DNA of 64,000 nt from Parcubacteria group bacterium M10-OD1-1 (GTDB lineage: Bacteria; Patescibacteria; Paceibacteria; Moranbacterales; UBA2206). The notes beneath the pieces were generated by a model that made no database searches, was not told where the DNA came from, and saw nothing but the letters and a program-made list of their open reading frames with translations. Positions 17,332 through 25,608 of this stretch are shown here, piece after piece. The stretch's first letter is position 1; each line of letters opens with the position of its first letter. The DNA lies in contig LSNL01000001.1 of assembly GCA_003056145.1 (NCBI GenBank), positions 83,048 to 147,047 on the forward strand. The letters are read 5' to 3'. The translations under genes and the position numbers were made by a program.

Positions 17332-17360
17332 TTGACAAAAAAACAGGTATCCTATATACT
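17332..17360 (+). promoter_or_regulatory. Strong promoter for the LysM-CHAP gene
   Basis: TTGACA (17332-17337) and TATACT (17355-17360) are 17 bases apart, a near-consensus sigma-70 promoter. The leader to the ATG at 17422 is about 55 nt. Confidence 0.8.
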
Positions 17361-17421
17361 ACTTTTAGATAAAAATTAGAGTTTTGGACGATGAAATCAT
17401 TGAGATTTGATTTTTAAGAAA

Positions 17422-18624
17422 ATGATTTTTTACGGCAAAACTAAAAGAAAGGCTAACACTATTAGTAAACTAGTAAACAAAGGTTTATTGAAGCGTGATA
17501 AGTTGATAAATCTTAAGCATAAGATTTATTACCAACAAAAAAGAATAGTAGAATTTATTAAAGAACATCGGACGATTAAAGTCTTGTTTGTTTTTAGGCA
17601 TTATTCGGCTTTAATTGTGGTTATTTCTAGTGCTCTTCTTGTTTCTGCTACTAACTTTACCGCCGGGCGACAGTCAAGTGGTTTTTTATTTGGCTATTTT
17701 GGAGCGACAGAAAATTACGAAAATCCTCTCAAAGATAGACTCTTTCTTCAGACAGTTAAAATTACTAATGTTGCTCTAGCTCCTTTAGCAGAGGCTAAAA
17801 CTCTTCCTGATCCAGAAGATAATAATAAACAAGATAATCAACCAATGTTAATTCAGGGGCAAGCTTTAGTGGCAGGGACTAGCCCAATCAGAAGAGATCC
17901 CGAAGAAGATGGTGGTGTTATTATTCATAAAGTTAAAAAAGGAGAAACAATTAGTTCTATCGCAGCTAAATATCATATAACTATTAATACTATTCTTTGG
18001 GCTAATGAAATTGAGAATGTTGATTCTATTATGCCAGGAGATAAAATATTTATTTTACCAGTTTCTGGTTTGACTTATATTATAAAAAAGAATGATACAA
18101 TTGATAGTATTGCTAAAAAATATAAAGCTCAAAGGGATAAAATAATTACTTTTAATGATTTACCAGCTAATGGTAAAATAAAGGTAGGGGAAAAAATTGT
18201 TATTCCTGATGGCAGGAAAGCTATTCCTCAACGTAATAAAGTTTCTTCCTTTGGAATTAGAACTAGAACGTATGAATCTTTCAATAGTCGAGGTAAGTTA
18301 TTAAAAGGGAAAGCAGGAACTGGTCATCGTTTCCCGTATGGTTATTGTACTTGGTATGTAGCACAAAAAAAATATATTCCTTGGAGTGGTAATGCTGGAA
18401 CTTGGTTATATCATGCTAGGTCTTATGGTTATGCGACTGGTAAAAAACCGAGAGTTGGTGCGATTATGGTTTCTTCTCAGTCTTGGTGGGGGCATGTAGC
18501 AGTAGTAGAAAGAGTTAGAGGTCATAAAGTAACTGTTTCGGAAATGAATTATCGTGGATGGGCCAAGAAAGATTATCGGACTTATGATGATAGATCTAGA
18601 ATAGTTAAAGGTTATATTTATTAA
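17422..18624 (+). CDS. LysM-CHAP peptidoglycan hydrolase
   Basis: An envelope protein of about 400 aa. The ATG at 17422 (MIFYGKTKRK) is preferred to a TTG at 17407. A basic N-terminal region is followed by one hydrophobic helix (about residues 55-78), an uncleaved anchor or signal. Two LysM repeats follow (KVKKGETISSIAAKYH and IIKKNDTIDSIAKKYK), each ending in a typical PGDKIFILP or GEKIVIP strand. The C-terminal CHAP domain has catalytic Cys in YGYCTWYVA and His in WWGHVAVVE. It should bind and cleave peptidoglycan stem or cross-bridge peptides outside the membrane. A terminator follows. Confidence 0.88.
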   Translation: MIFYGKTKRKANTISKLVNKGLLKRDKLINLKHKIYYQQKRIVEFIKEHRTIKVLFVFRHYSALIVVISSALLVSATNFTAGRQSSGFLFGYFGATENYENPLKDRLFLQTVKITNVALAPLAEAKTLPDPEDNNKQDNQPMLIQGQALVAGTSPIRRDPEEDGGVIIHKVKKGETISSIAAKYHITINTILWANEIENVDSIMPGDKIFILPVSGLTYIIKKNDTIDSIAKKYKAQRDKIITFNDLPANGKIKVGEKIVIPDGRKAIPQRNKVSSFGIRTRTYESFNSRGKLLKGKAGTGHRFPYGYCTWYVAQKKYIPWSGNAGTWLYHARSYGYATGKKPRVGAIMVSSQSWWGHVAVVERVRGHKVTVSEMNYRGWAKKDYRTYDDRSRIVKGYIY

Positions 18625-18645
18625 TATTTTTTAACCTGATCACTT

Positions 18646-18673
18646 AAAAACTCTGCTTAACAGCAGAGTTTTT
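18646..18673. terminator. Bidirectional terminator
   Basis: AAAAACTCTGCT and AGCAGAGTTTTT form a perfect 12-bp stem with a 4-nt loop. It lies between the convergent CHAP gene and uvrD-like gene and should serve both. Confidence 0.9.
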
Positions 18674-18703
18674 AAATTATTTAAGATAAGAATTAAAAAA
18701 TGT

Positions 18704-20911
18704 TTATATTTTTTTTAGAGGAGCAATGGAAGCAGAGAGTTTTTTAAGACCGACTTGTGAAAAAGCAACAGTAATAATGTCTCCTTGCGAAGCTACAATC
18801 AATCCATCTCCGAAATCTTGATGGTGGACTCGGTCACCATCTTTAAAATTAATTGTTTGAGTAGAATAAGAATTATTTTTATTGGAAGCTGGATAGAAAA
18901 CTGGTTTTTTGGTTGGTGGGTTACAAAAAGAAAGAAGTTTTTTAGGAATATCTTCTAAGAACCTAGAAGAAGCATTGATTTGAGTAGAACCAAAAATGTT
19001 TCTTTCTTTTGCGAAGACTAAATAAACTTTTTCCTTAGCTCTAGTAATTCCAACATACATCAGTCTTCGTTCTTCTTCCATTTCAGTGGGACTAAGCATG
19101 CTACGAGAATGAGGGAGAATTCCTTCTTCTAAACCAGCGATAAAAATATTTTTAAATTCCAATCCTTTAGCGCTGTGTAGAGTCATCATATGAACAGCTT
19201 CACTAGCTTGGTCAACATTATCAACATCAGAAATAAGAGCTACTTCTTCTAAGAGTAAAGTTAATCCTTGAGGGCCAGTGTATTCATTATATTTTCTAGC
19301 TACTGTTAGAAGCTCTCGGACATTTTCTAATCGCATTTCTCCTTCCTCGGCTCCGTCTAATAGATATTTTTCAAACCCAGACTTAGTAATTATAAATTCT
19401 ATAAAATTAACTAAAGTAGCTTGAACAATTTTTTCTTGAGCGGAGTTAATAAACTCAGCAAATTTTTTAATAGTTGCAATTTTTTTAGTGTGTAATTGAG
19501 AATCAGTATTTATTTTTAAACCACTTTGAATTAAATTTAGTTTTTTCTCTTGGGCGAAAATCAACCATTTTTGAAAACTAATTTTTCCAATCCCTCTTTT
19601 AGGGCAATTAATGGCTCGCTCTAAAGAAATTTCATCTTGAGGATTTTGGACTAATCTTAAATAAGCTAAGATATCTTTAATTTCTTTACGTTGATAAAAT
19701 TTAACTCCCCCAATAATTCTATAAGGCAGAGAATACTTTAGCATAGCCTCTTCAATTATTCTTGATTGAGCATTAGTACGATAAAGAATAACAAAATCAG
19801 CTAAAGAAACTTTCTTTTGTTTTTTTAAGCTAAGAATTTCTTTAACAATAAAATTAGCTTCCTCTTTTTCATCTCGAGCTTCAAAGACATCTATCAGTTC
19901 CCCTCCTTTATTATCAGTCCAAATTTTTTTATCTTTCCGATTAACATTTTTAGAAATAACTCCATAAGCGGCATCTAAAATATTTTGAGTAGAACGGTAA
20001 TTTTGTTCTAATTTTATAATTTTTGCTTGAGGATAATCTTTTTCAAAATCCAAGATGTTTTGAATATTAGCTCCTCGCCAGGAATAAATTCCTTGCCAAT
20101 CATCACCGACTACGCAAATATTTTGATGTTGAGCTCCTAATAATTTAATTAGTAGATACTGGGCATAATTAGTATCCTGATATTCGTCAACCATAATATA
20201 ATGAAAAAGATTTTGATATTTTTTAAGGACCTCAGGAAAAGTTTGAAATAATTTAACTGTTAACATTAAAAGGTCATCAAAGTCTAAAGCATTTTGCTTT
20301 TGTAAATTTTTTTGATAGAGAAGATAAATTTTAGCAATCATTTCTTCCCAGTAACCATTAGCTTGGCTAGTAAAAGTTTCTGTATTAGTTAGTTCATTCT
20401 TAGCCTTAGAAATTGCTCCTAACATAGTTTTAGGTTTGAATTGCTCGGGATTAATTTGTAATTCTTTAATAACTCTTTTAATTAAAACTAGTTGATCTTG
20501 ATCATCAAAAATGTTAAAAGATGATTGATAGCCTAGTTTTTTTACCTCTTGGCGTAAAATTTTAACACAAATAGAATGAAAAGTACCAATTAAGGGCAAA
20601 GTTTGAAAACTATTTTGAGTATTTTCTCCGTAATCAATACCAAATTCATCGAGCCTGACTTCACTAGCTGAAGTTGAATTATCTAAAAGACTAGCAATTC
20701 GCTCTTTCATTTCTTGGGCGGATTTATTAGTAAAAGTAACAGCTAGAATATTAGTTGGTTGGATATTTTTTTCTTTAATAAGATAAACGACTCGATAAGC
20801 AAGAGCTCTAGTTTTTCCAGAACCAGCACCAGCGATAATTAAGACTGGACCTTGAATGGTTGTAACTGCTTCTTTTTGAGAAGGATTAAGTTGGTTTAAT
20901 AATTCGCTCAT
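18704..20911 (-). CDS. pcrA: UvrD/PcrA-type ATP-dependent DNA helicase
   Basis: A 735-aa superfamily 1A helicase that unwinds 3'-5' in repair and replication-conflict resolution. Q motif region NPSQKEAV, Walker A AGAGSGKT (27-34), Walker B VDEYQDTN, motif III GDDWQGIYSWRGA, motif IV EQNYRSTQNI, motif V TLHSAKGLEF and motif VI EERRLMYVGITRA are all visible. The C-terminal RVHHQDFGDGLI segment is typical of PcrA/UvrD (RNA polymerase-interacting end). The GDDWQGIYSWRG form has Trp where most have Asp/Gln. On the minus strand TGCTAAACT (20926-20918) ends six bases before the ATG, suggesting a leaderless mRNA. Confidence 0.93.
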   Translation of the reverse strand: MSELLNQLNPSQKEAVTTIQGPVLIIAGAGSGKTRALAYRVVYLIKEKNIQPTNILAVTFTNKSAQEMKERIASLLDNSTSASEVRLDEFGIDYGENTQNSFQTLPLIGTFHSICVKILRQEVKKLGYQSSFNIFDDQDQLVLIKRVIKELQINPEQFKPKTMLGAISKAKNELTNTETFTSQANGYWEEMIAKIYLLYQKNLQKQNALDFDDLLMLTVKLFQTFPEVLKKYQNLFHYIMVDEYQDTNYAQYLLIKLLGAQHQNICVVGDDWQGIYSWRGANIQNILDFEKDYPQAKIIKLEQNYRSTQNILDAAYGVISKNVNRKDKKIWTDNKGGELIDVFEARDEKEEANFIVKEILSLKKQKKVSLADFVILYRTNAQSRIIEEAMLKYSLPYRIIGGVKFYQRKEIKDILAYLRLVQNPQDEISLERAINCPKRGIGKISFQKWLIFAQEKKLNLIQSGLKINTDSQLHTKKIATIKKFAEFINSAQEKIVQATLVNFIEFIITKSGFEKYLLDGAEEGEMRLENVRELLTVARKYNEYTGPQGLTLLLEEVALISDVDNVDQASEAVHMMTLHSAKGLEFKNIFIAGLEEGILPHSRSMLSPTEMEEERRLMYVGITRAKEKVYLVFAKERNIFGSTQINASSRFLEDIPKKLLSFCNPPTKKPVFYPASNKNNSYSTQTINFKDGDRVHHQDFGDGLIVASQGDIITVAFSQVGLKKLSASIAPLKKI

Positions 20912-21002
20912 TATTTTAGTTTAGCACAACCATATTCTAGGAGCTAGCTAGCTAATGAAGAATTAACCATAATTTAAAATAAAAAACTTAAAGAATTCAT
21001 AG

Positions 21003-22538
21003 CTAAAGTCTTACAATAAAATTAGCTGGTAAAGGAGCGTGGGGATCTATAATTGCTGGGTTGAGAGATTTTAATAAATTTAATCGAGAGGTTGTTTTAG
21101 CTAAAGAAATTAAAGTTTGATTAGGATGAGAAAGATTTATTCTTATTCTTTGTCCAGCTTTAATGGAAGAATTTTTTAAATGATTTTCGGCTATTATTTT
21201 TTTGTAGGGTAGTTTAAATTTTTTTCCAATTGCAAAAAGAGAGTCACCATTTTTAATTAAATAATTAACTATCTTTTTTCCTTGAGGAGGAATTTTTTTC
21301 TCTACAAACTTAAGGCGATTAGTAGTTTTTAGATTATCTAAATCACCACTATTGATAATTTTAAAAACAGCATTAAATTTTCCAGGATAATTCAGGTTTT
21401 CTTTTATTCCAGTAGGATTAACTAATTTATCATAAAGATAAAGTTTAGTAGCATGATTGTTTAGTGGGATTTTTAATTTTTGACCAATCAATATAGAAGA
21501 TGAAGATAATTCGTTAGCTTCTTTTAAAATAGCAGAATTAGAAATTTTAAATCTTTTAGCGATTTTTTCTAAAGTATCTTTCGGAACAACCGTATAAGGA
21601 AAAAAATCGGTGGTTTGTAATTGCTCTTTGGTTTCATTAGCTGAATTTTCTAAAAATTTTATGAAACCAGGGTAGGTTCTTTCTTTTTTGTTTCTTACTT
21701 TTGAAAAATACTTCCAAATAAAAGCTCCATTATAACCACTAAGAGCTAAATCCCAATCAAAACACTGGTTGTATAAATATTTTAAATTTTTAGCAGCGGC
21801 TTCAGCGCTTCTGATAGGGTCGTAGCGTTCATCAATGGTATTACTGACTAATAATTGGCAGATTTTATTAGTGGCGGTATTTTTCATAAATTGATAAGGA
21901 CCTCTAGCTCCAGTAGGTGAGTGAGCATTAATAGTAAAGTGAGATTCAGGAATAGCCAAGTAAGCGAATTTTTCTGGAACACCTTCTCGGTGAAAACATT
22001 TTTTAATTTCTCCAATCCAGGGTTGCATATTATGAAAACCTCTTTCTAGATCAGGTCTTAATCTTCCTTCTTTTCCGTAATATTTTAGCCATTTATGTTC
22101 AATTTTTTCTTTGATTTTTTCAGGACTTAAGGTTATAGGCTGAGGATTATCAAAAGAAAAAATTTCTTTAAGTGAAGGGGAATTAGCTTTATTTTCTTGA
22201 TATAGTTCTTCTCGTAATTCTTCAAGTGATTCAGCTACTAAGCTTTCGTTATCTTGATGGATTCTGGTTTGTTCTGAAGTAGGATTTTCTTGGTTAGAAC
22301 TGTTTTCATTTTCTTGGGATGAAAAAAAATCTAAAGTTTTTTCTGTTATCTCTGGGATCATTGCTCCAGTTAAAGCTAAGGCTCCAAGCTTAAGAAATTT
22401 TCTTCGACTGAGGGCTTTATCATGAGTGTTTTTTTCTGGAAATGTTTTTTTAAATCTCCCTTTTTTAATAATTTTTTGATCATTTAGTAAAGCTGAGCTT
22501 TCTAATGAATCAGGAGGAGGAAATTTTTCAAAATTCAT
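21003..22538 (-). CDS. SLT-type lytic transglycosylase with LysM repeats and a twin-arginine motif
   Basis: About 511 aa from the ATG at 22538; a TTG at 22571 would add 11. Near residue 45 is SRRKFLK followed by LGALALTGA, a clear Tat-type signal or signal-anchor. A Ser/Glu-rich linker follows. The goose-lysozyme/SLT domain (about 175-310) has catalytic Glu in AIPESHF, GARGPYQFM, and ALSGYNGAF. Then there are LysM-like repeats (VPKDTLEKIAKRFK, and LIKNGDSLFAIGKKFK further on). It should cleave glycan strands in the wall. The next gene, uvrD-like, lies 90 bp downstream on the same strand. Confidence 0.85.
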   Translation of the reverse strand: MNFEKFPPPDSLESSALLNDQKIIKKGRFKKTFPEKNTHDKALSRRKFLKLGALALTGAMIPEITEKTLDFFSSQENENSSNQENPTSEQTRIHQDNESLVAESLEELREELYQENKANSPSLKEIFSFDNPQPITLSPEKIKEKIEHKWLKYYGKEGRLRPDLERGFHNMQPWIGEIKKCFHREGVPEKFAYLAIPESHFTINAHSPTGARGPYQFMKNTATNKICQLLVSNTIDERYDPIRSAEAAAKNLKYLYNQCFDWDLALSGYNGAFIWKYFSKVRNKKERTYPGFIKFLENSANETKEQLQTTDFFPYTVVPKDTLEKIAKRFKISNSAILKEANELSSSSILIGQKLKIPLNNHATKLYLYDKLVNPTGIKENLNYPGKFNAVFKIINSGDLDNLKTTNRLKFVEKKIPPQGKKIVNYLIKNGDSLFAIGKKFKLPYKKIIAENHLKNSSIKAGQRIRINLSHPNQTLISLAKTTSRLNLLKSLNPAIIDPHAPLPANFIVRL

Positions 22539-22859
22539 TTTTATTAAAAAAATTAAATAAGTTAGTTTCAATAAAGAAAATCAAAAATACGTTCTAAAAA
22601 TTAGGAATAAATTTGAAAATCTTTCAATTTAATTTTATCGTAGCATTTTTTTAGAGAAATTATAAGAGGAAAAGTAAAAAAAACAGAAATATAAATTTTA
22701 ATTTAAAAATTATTTAAAGCTGATATTAAAGGTGACTGGACAAAAACAAAATTTTATGTTAATTTTTAAAAGTAATTATTTAACTAGCAAATATTGGTTC
22801 AGGGGAATTTTTAAAATAACTAAGCATTTCCTTTGCGACGAGTATTTGGCCGAAAAAAT
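22539..22859 (+). other. rpsO upstream region
   Basis: A 320-bp AT-rich stretch between the divergent transglycosylase and rpsO. I see no tRNA or complete sigma-70 promoter that I would defend. A TTG codon at 22833 in the rpsO frame could extend S15 by nine residues (RRVFGRKN) but is probably leader. The GC-richer stretch 22795-22855 just before the ATG stands out and may be the S15-binding leader (inference). Confidence 0.35.
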
Positions 22860-23129
22860 ATGGCTTTAACCAGCAAACAAAAAGAGAAAGTGACTAAAGA
22901 AGTAAAAAGGCATGAAAAAGATAATGGTTCTCCAGAATATCAGATTGCTCTTTTTTCAGAAAAAATTAAGAAATTAACTACTCATTTAAAAAAGAACAAA
23001 AAAGACTTTCATTCCAGAAGAGGATTACTAAAAATGGTCGCCAAAAGAAAGAAATTGATGAGTTATTTAAAGAAAACTAACGAAAAAGCTTATAAGGTTA
23101 TTATCAAAAAACTTAAATTAAAAGGATAA
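22860..23129 (+). CDS. rpsO: 30S ribosomal protein S15
   Basis: From the ATG at 22860 the product is 89 aa, exactly the usual S15 length, starting MALTSKQKEKV. It has the conserved core SPEYQIALFSEKIKKLTTHLKKNKKDFHSRRGLL split over helices 2 and 3 (residues about 24-55), the 16S rRNA-binding face, and a basic C-terminus. S15 binds the central domain of 16S rRNA early in 30S assembly. In most bacteria pnp follows directly; here pnp is 7.5 kb away. Confidence 0.95.
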   Translation: MALTSKQKEKVTKEVKRHEKDNGSPEYQIALFSEKIKKLTTHLKKNKKDFHSRRGLLKMVAKRKKLMSYLKKTNEKAYKVIIKKLKLKG

Positions 23130-23142
23130 GCTAATAAAAAAC

Positions 23143-23167
23143 AAAAACAGGTGAAAGCCTGTTTTTA
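23143..23167 (+). terminator. Terminator after rpsO
   Basis: AAAAACAGG and CCTGTTTTT form a perfect 9-bp stem with a 6-nt loop ending in T's. It starts 13 bp after the rpsO stop and ends 9 bp before the next start codon, so it may be partly read through. Confidence 0.8.
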
Positions 23168-23176
23168 TCTAAAAAT

Positions 23177-23671
23177 ATGATATATAAAGAACAACGAGTA
23201 GGTGTTTTAGTAGATATACAAAATTTATATTATTCAGCTAAAGTACTTTATCAAAAAAAAGTTAATTTTGGGGCAGTTTTAAAAGCAGCTATTGAGGATA
23301 GAAAAATTATTAGATCCATTGCTTATGGGATAAAAACTCAAGAAGGACAAGAAGATAAATTTTTTGAAGCTTTAGAAAAACAAGGTTTTGAAGTTAAAAC
23401 TAAAGATCTTCAAATTTTTCCTGGTGGAGCTAAAAAGGGTGATTGGGATGTTGGTATTGCGGTAGATGCTATCAAAATGTCTAAAAATTTAGATGTTATT
23501 GTTATTGTTTCTGGCGATGGAGATTATATTCCATTAGTAAAATATATTCAAGGCACAACTGGCTGTCGAGTAGAAGGAGCGGCTTTTTTAGAATCAACAA
23601 GCGGTAAATTAGTAGAAGAGCTAGATAATTTTATTAATTTAAGTGCTAGTAAGAAAAAATTTCTTATCTAA
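23177..23671 (+). CDS. NYN-domain (LabA/DUF88-like) PIN-fold protein
   Basis: A 164-aa protein with the NYN/PIN-like fold. VGVLVDIQNLYYSA (first acidic site), GDWDVGIAVDAI (second) and VIVSGDGDYIPLV (third) supply the conserved aspartates that hold metal in this nuclease family. It is close in pattern to LabA-like proteins, and NYN proteins are thought to act on RNA. The start ATG is 9 bp behind the rpsO terminator. Its place in the usual rpsO-pnp gap fits a link to RNA turnover, but that is inference. Confidence 0.85.
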   Translation: MIYKEQRVGVLVDIQNLYYSAKVLYQKKVNFGAVLKAAIEDRKIIRSIAYGIKTQEGQEDKFFEALEKQGFEVKTKDLQIFPGGAKKGDWDVGIAVDAIKMSKNLDVIVIVSGDGDYIPLVKYIQGTTGCRVEGAAFLESTSGKLVEELDNFINLSASKKKFLI

Positions 23672-23947
23672 ATTTTTTTAATTAACTTTACTTCAATAGT
23701 TTGAAAATGTTACAATAGTAAAGTTATTTAAAAATAAAAAATTTAATAGAACTTTAATGACAAATTAATTTTTTTAAAGAAGTTTTTATTTTTTTAGTGA
23801 AAAGAATATTTTTTAGAAAGAAACTAATGAAAGATTTGAAGGACGAAGTTTTAAATAATTAGTAGTAAAGGGAATTTAAGCTAATTTATTTTAAAAAGTT
23901 TTGTTAAGGCAGAGCATAAAAGCATGAAGACAACTAAAAATAAATTT

Positions 23948-24018
23948 GCGGGTGTCGTATAGTGGCAGTACAGGAGTCTCCAAAACTTCTAACGGGGGTT
24001 CGATTCCCTCCACCCGTG
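23948..24018 (+). tRNA. tRNA-Trp(CCA)
   Basis: The acceptor GCGGGTG pairs with CACCCGT (one G-T pair). The anticodon stem GGAGT/ACTTC closes the loop CTCCAAA, giving anticodon CCA. The T arm is GGGGGTTCGATTCCCTC and the discriminator is G as expected for Trp. The 276 bp before it (23672-23947) holds no gene. Its 3' end is the left edge of the accessory island. Confidence 0.93.
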
Positions 24019-24174
24019 CATTAAAAAATAACCAAGAAAAGAGGCTCATTTAGGGCTATTCTTTGGTTCTAGTATTTTGATAGAAGATAGGACGTTAGAA
24101 CTTTTTATAGTAATATAGAAATATAAAAAATGTTTTTTATATTATATTGAGAATGAATATTTAAAGTGATATTT

Positions 24175-25095
24175 ATGTATTATATTTTACATCAACACTA
24201 CGAGTCTGTTCTTAGGTTAGTAAAAATCGTCAACCCAAATAAACTAGATGAGTTTCATAGTATTTTTAACAGTAGTAGTTTTTTAAAATTAAATCCTCAA
24301 TCAAAATTGAAATTTTTACAAAAATCATTACCAATTCCTGATAGTAAATATTTTACCCTAGAAAATTTTATTAAAGTTGTAGAACAAACCGTTGAAGAGA
24401 TGGTACAACAAAATATATCTCATATTGATTTAAGAATTAGCTTGCACCTTGAAAGGTGGAAAGATATTTTTGATATTTGTCATGCTAGAAATATATACGA
24501 TAAAGTACTTGCTAGACATATAGATAAAACTATTTTTTTTATAGCTGCCATAGATATGAAAAAATCAGAAGCAGAAATAGAGAAGAGCATAGGAGCGTTG
24601 TTTAAAAAAAAGACTCTTGAATCGATTGTTGGCATTGATATTACCATGTATAAAGAGGATGTTTATAAGTTTAATAAATACTATAAAACATTGCTTAGTT
24701 TGAGGAATGAACATAAAAAAAAGATTATTATGCATTTAGGGGAGTTTACTACAAATGATATTAATTTCGAAATCATACGTAAAATAAAGCCAGATAGAAT
24801 AGCTCATGGAATAACATTATTGGATTCTCCAAAATTGTGTGAATTTATTAAACATAATAATATATGTTTAGATATGTGCCCAGTTAGTAATAAAGTACTA
24901 GGAGTCGTTGACTGGGAAAAGCATAATCCCATTAAAAAAGCTACTGATTTGGGTATATCTGTAACTATAAACACTGATGATCCAATAATGTTTGATACAA
25001 ACATCAATAAGGAAATTAAAACCGCCAATTTAAGTCAACAACAATTAAATTTATTAATAGAAAACAGTAAAAAATATTCAGCGGAAAATATTTGA
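24175..25095 (+). CDS. Adenosine-deaminase-family amidohydrolase
   Basis: About 306 aa from the ATG at 24175; a GTG three codons upstream is possible. The metal and catalytic residues of the adenosine deaminase family are present: LHQH (H6, H8), MHLGE (H187, E190), RIAHGI (H211), CPVSN and NTDDP (D268, D269). These enzymes deaminate adenosine, adenine or related purines. The N-terminal beta strand before HxH is very short and the protein is smaller than the usual 330-350 aa, so the substrate may differ. It is the first gene of the island, 157 bp after tRNA-Trp. Confidence 0.82.
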   Translation: MYYILHQHYESVLRLVKIVNPNKLDEFHSIFNSSSFLKLNPQSKLKFLQKSLPIPDSKYFTLENFIKVVEQTVEEMVQQNISHIDLRISLHLERWKDIFDICHARNIYDKVLARHIDKTIFFIAAIDMKKSEAEIEKSIGALFKKKTLESIVGIDITMYKEDVYKFNKYYKTLLSLRNEHKKKIIMHLGEFTTNDINFEIIRKIKPDRIAHGITLLDSPKLCEFIKHNNICLDMCPVSNKVLGVVDWEKHNPIKKATDLGISVTINTDDPIMFDTNINKEIKTANLSQQQLNLLIENSKKYSAENI

Positions 25096-25120
25096 CAGTT
25101 AGTATCTATTGTTATATTAT
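25092..25120 (+). promoter_or_regulatory. Promoter overlapping the end of the deaminase gene
   Basis: TTGACA (25092-25097) and TATTAT (25115-25120) are 17 bases apart, with the -35 overlapping the deaminase stop codon. It should drive the NUDIX-kinase pair. A perfect 11-bp inverted repeat (ATTGTTGCAAA/TTTGCAACAAT, 25123-25150) lies at the predicted transcript start. Confidence 0.7.
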
Positions 25121-25196
25121 TTATTGTTGCAAAGAGTTTTTTGCAACAATGTTAAATAGTACTTTAAAAACAATATTATATAAAGAGAGGTGCATT

Positions 25197-25607
25197 ATGA
25201 AAGAAAGAGTTAGGGCAATAATTAAAGAAGGTGAAAATATTCTCTTAATTCACAGAATAAAAAAAGGAAGAGGATATTGGGTTTTTCCTGGAGGGGGTAC
25301 TAAAAAAACTGATATTGATCATAAGTCAGCATTGATTAGGGAATGCGATGAAGAACTTGGTGTTAGTGTTCGGGTTGGTGGTTTATTTATCACTTATGAA
25401 TTTGGTGAAGCCGGTAAAGAACAGCACGAATATTTTTATTTTTGTGAAATTACTAGCGGTGAACTTGGAACTGGCTCTGGTCCAGAATTTCAAAAAGGAA
25501 CACATTACGAAGGTGTGTATGCATTAGAATGGATACCACTGAAAGATTTTTTAACAAAAAACATTCAACCTGAAAAGGTAAAGAAAGAATTGCAAAAGGA
25601 GACTTGA
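25197..25607 (+). CDS. NUDIX hydrolase, island copy 1
   Basis: 136 aa from the ATG at 25197, chosen because AGAGAGG sits six bases upstream. Its NUDIX box is G-TKKTD-I-DHKSALI-RECDEELGV: the REUXEEXGU metal site is intact, but the first conserved Glu is Ile. It is clearly related to the NUDIX protein at 26840 (shared FPGGG, SGELGTG, GPE and YEG segments), so the two arose by duplication or share a substrate class. One base separates its stop from the next start, so it is coupled to the kinase gene. Confidence 0.88.
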   Translation: MKERVRAIIKEGENILLIHRIKKGRGYWVFPGGGTKKTDIDHKSALIRECDEELGVSVRVGGLFITYEFGEAGKEQHEYFYFCEITSGELGTGSGPEFQKGTHYEGVYALEWIPLKDFLTKNIQPEKVKKELQKET

Positions 25608-25608
25608 A

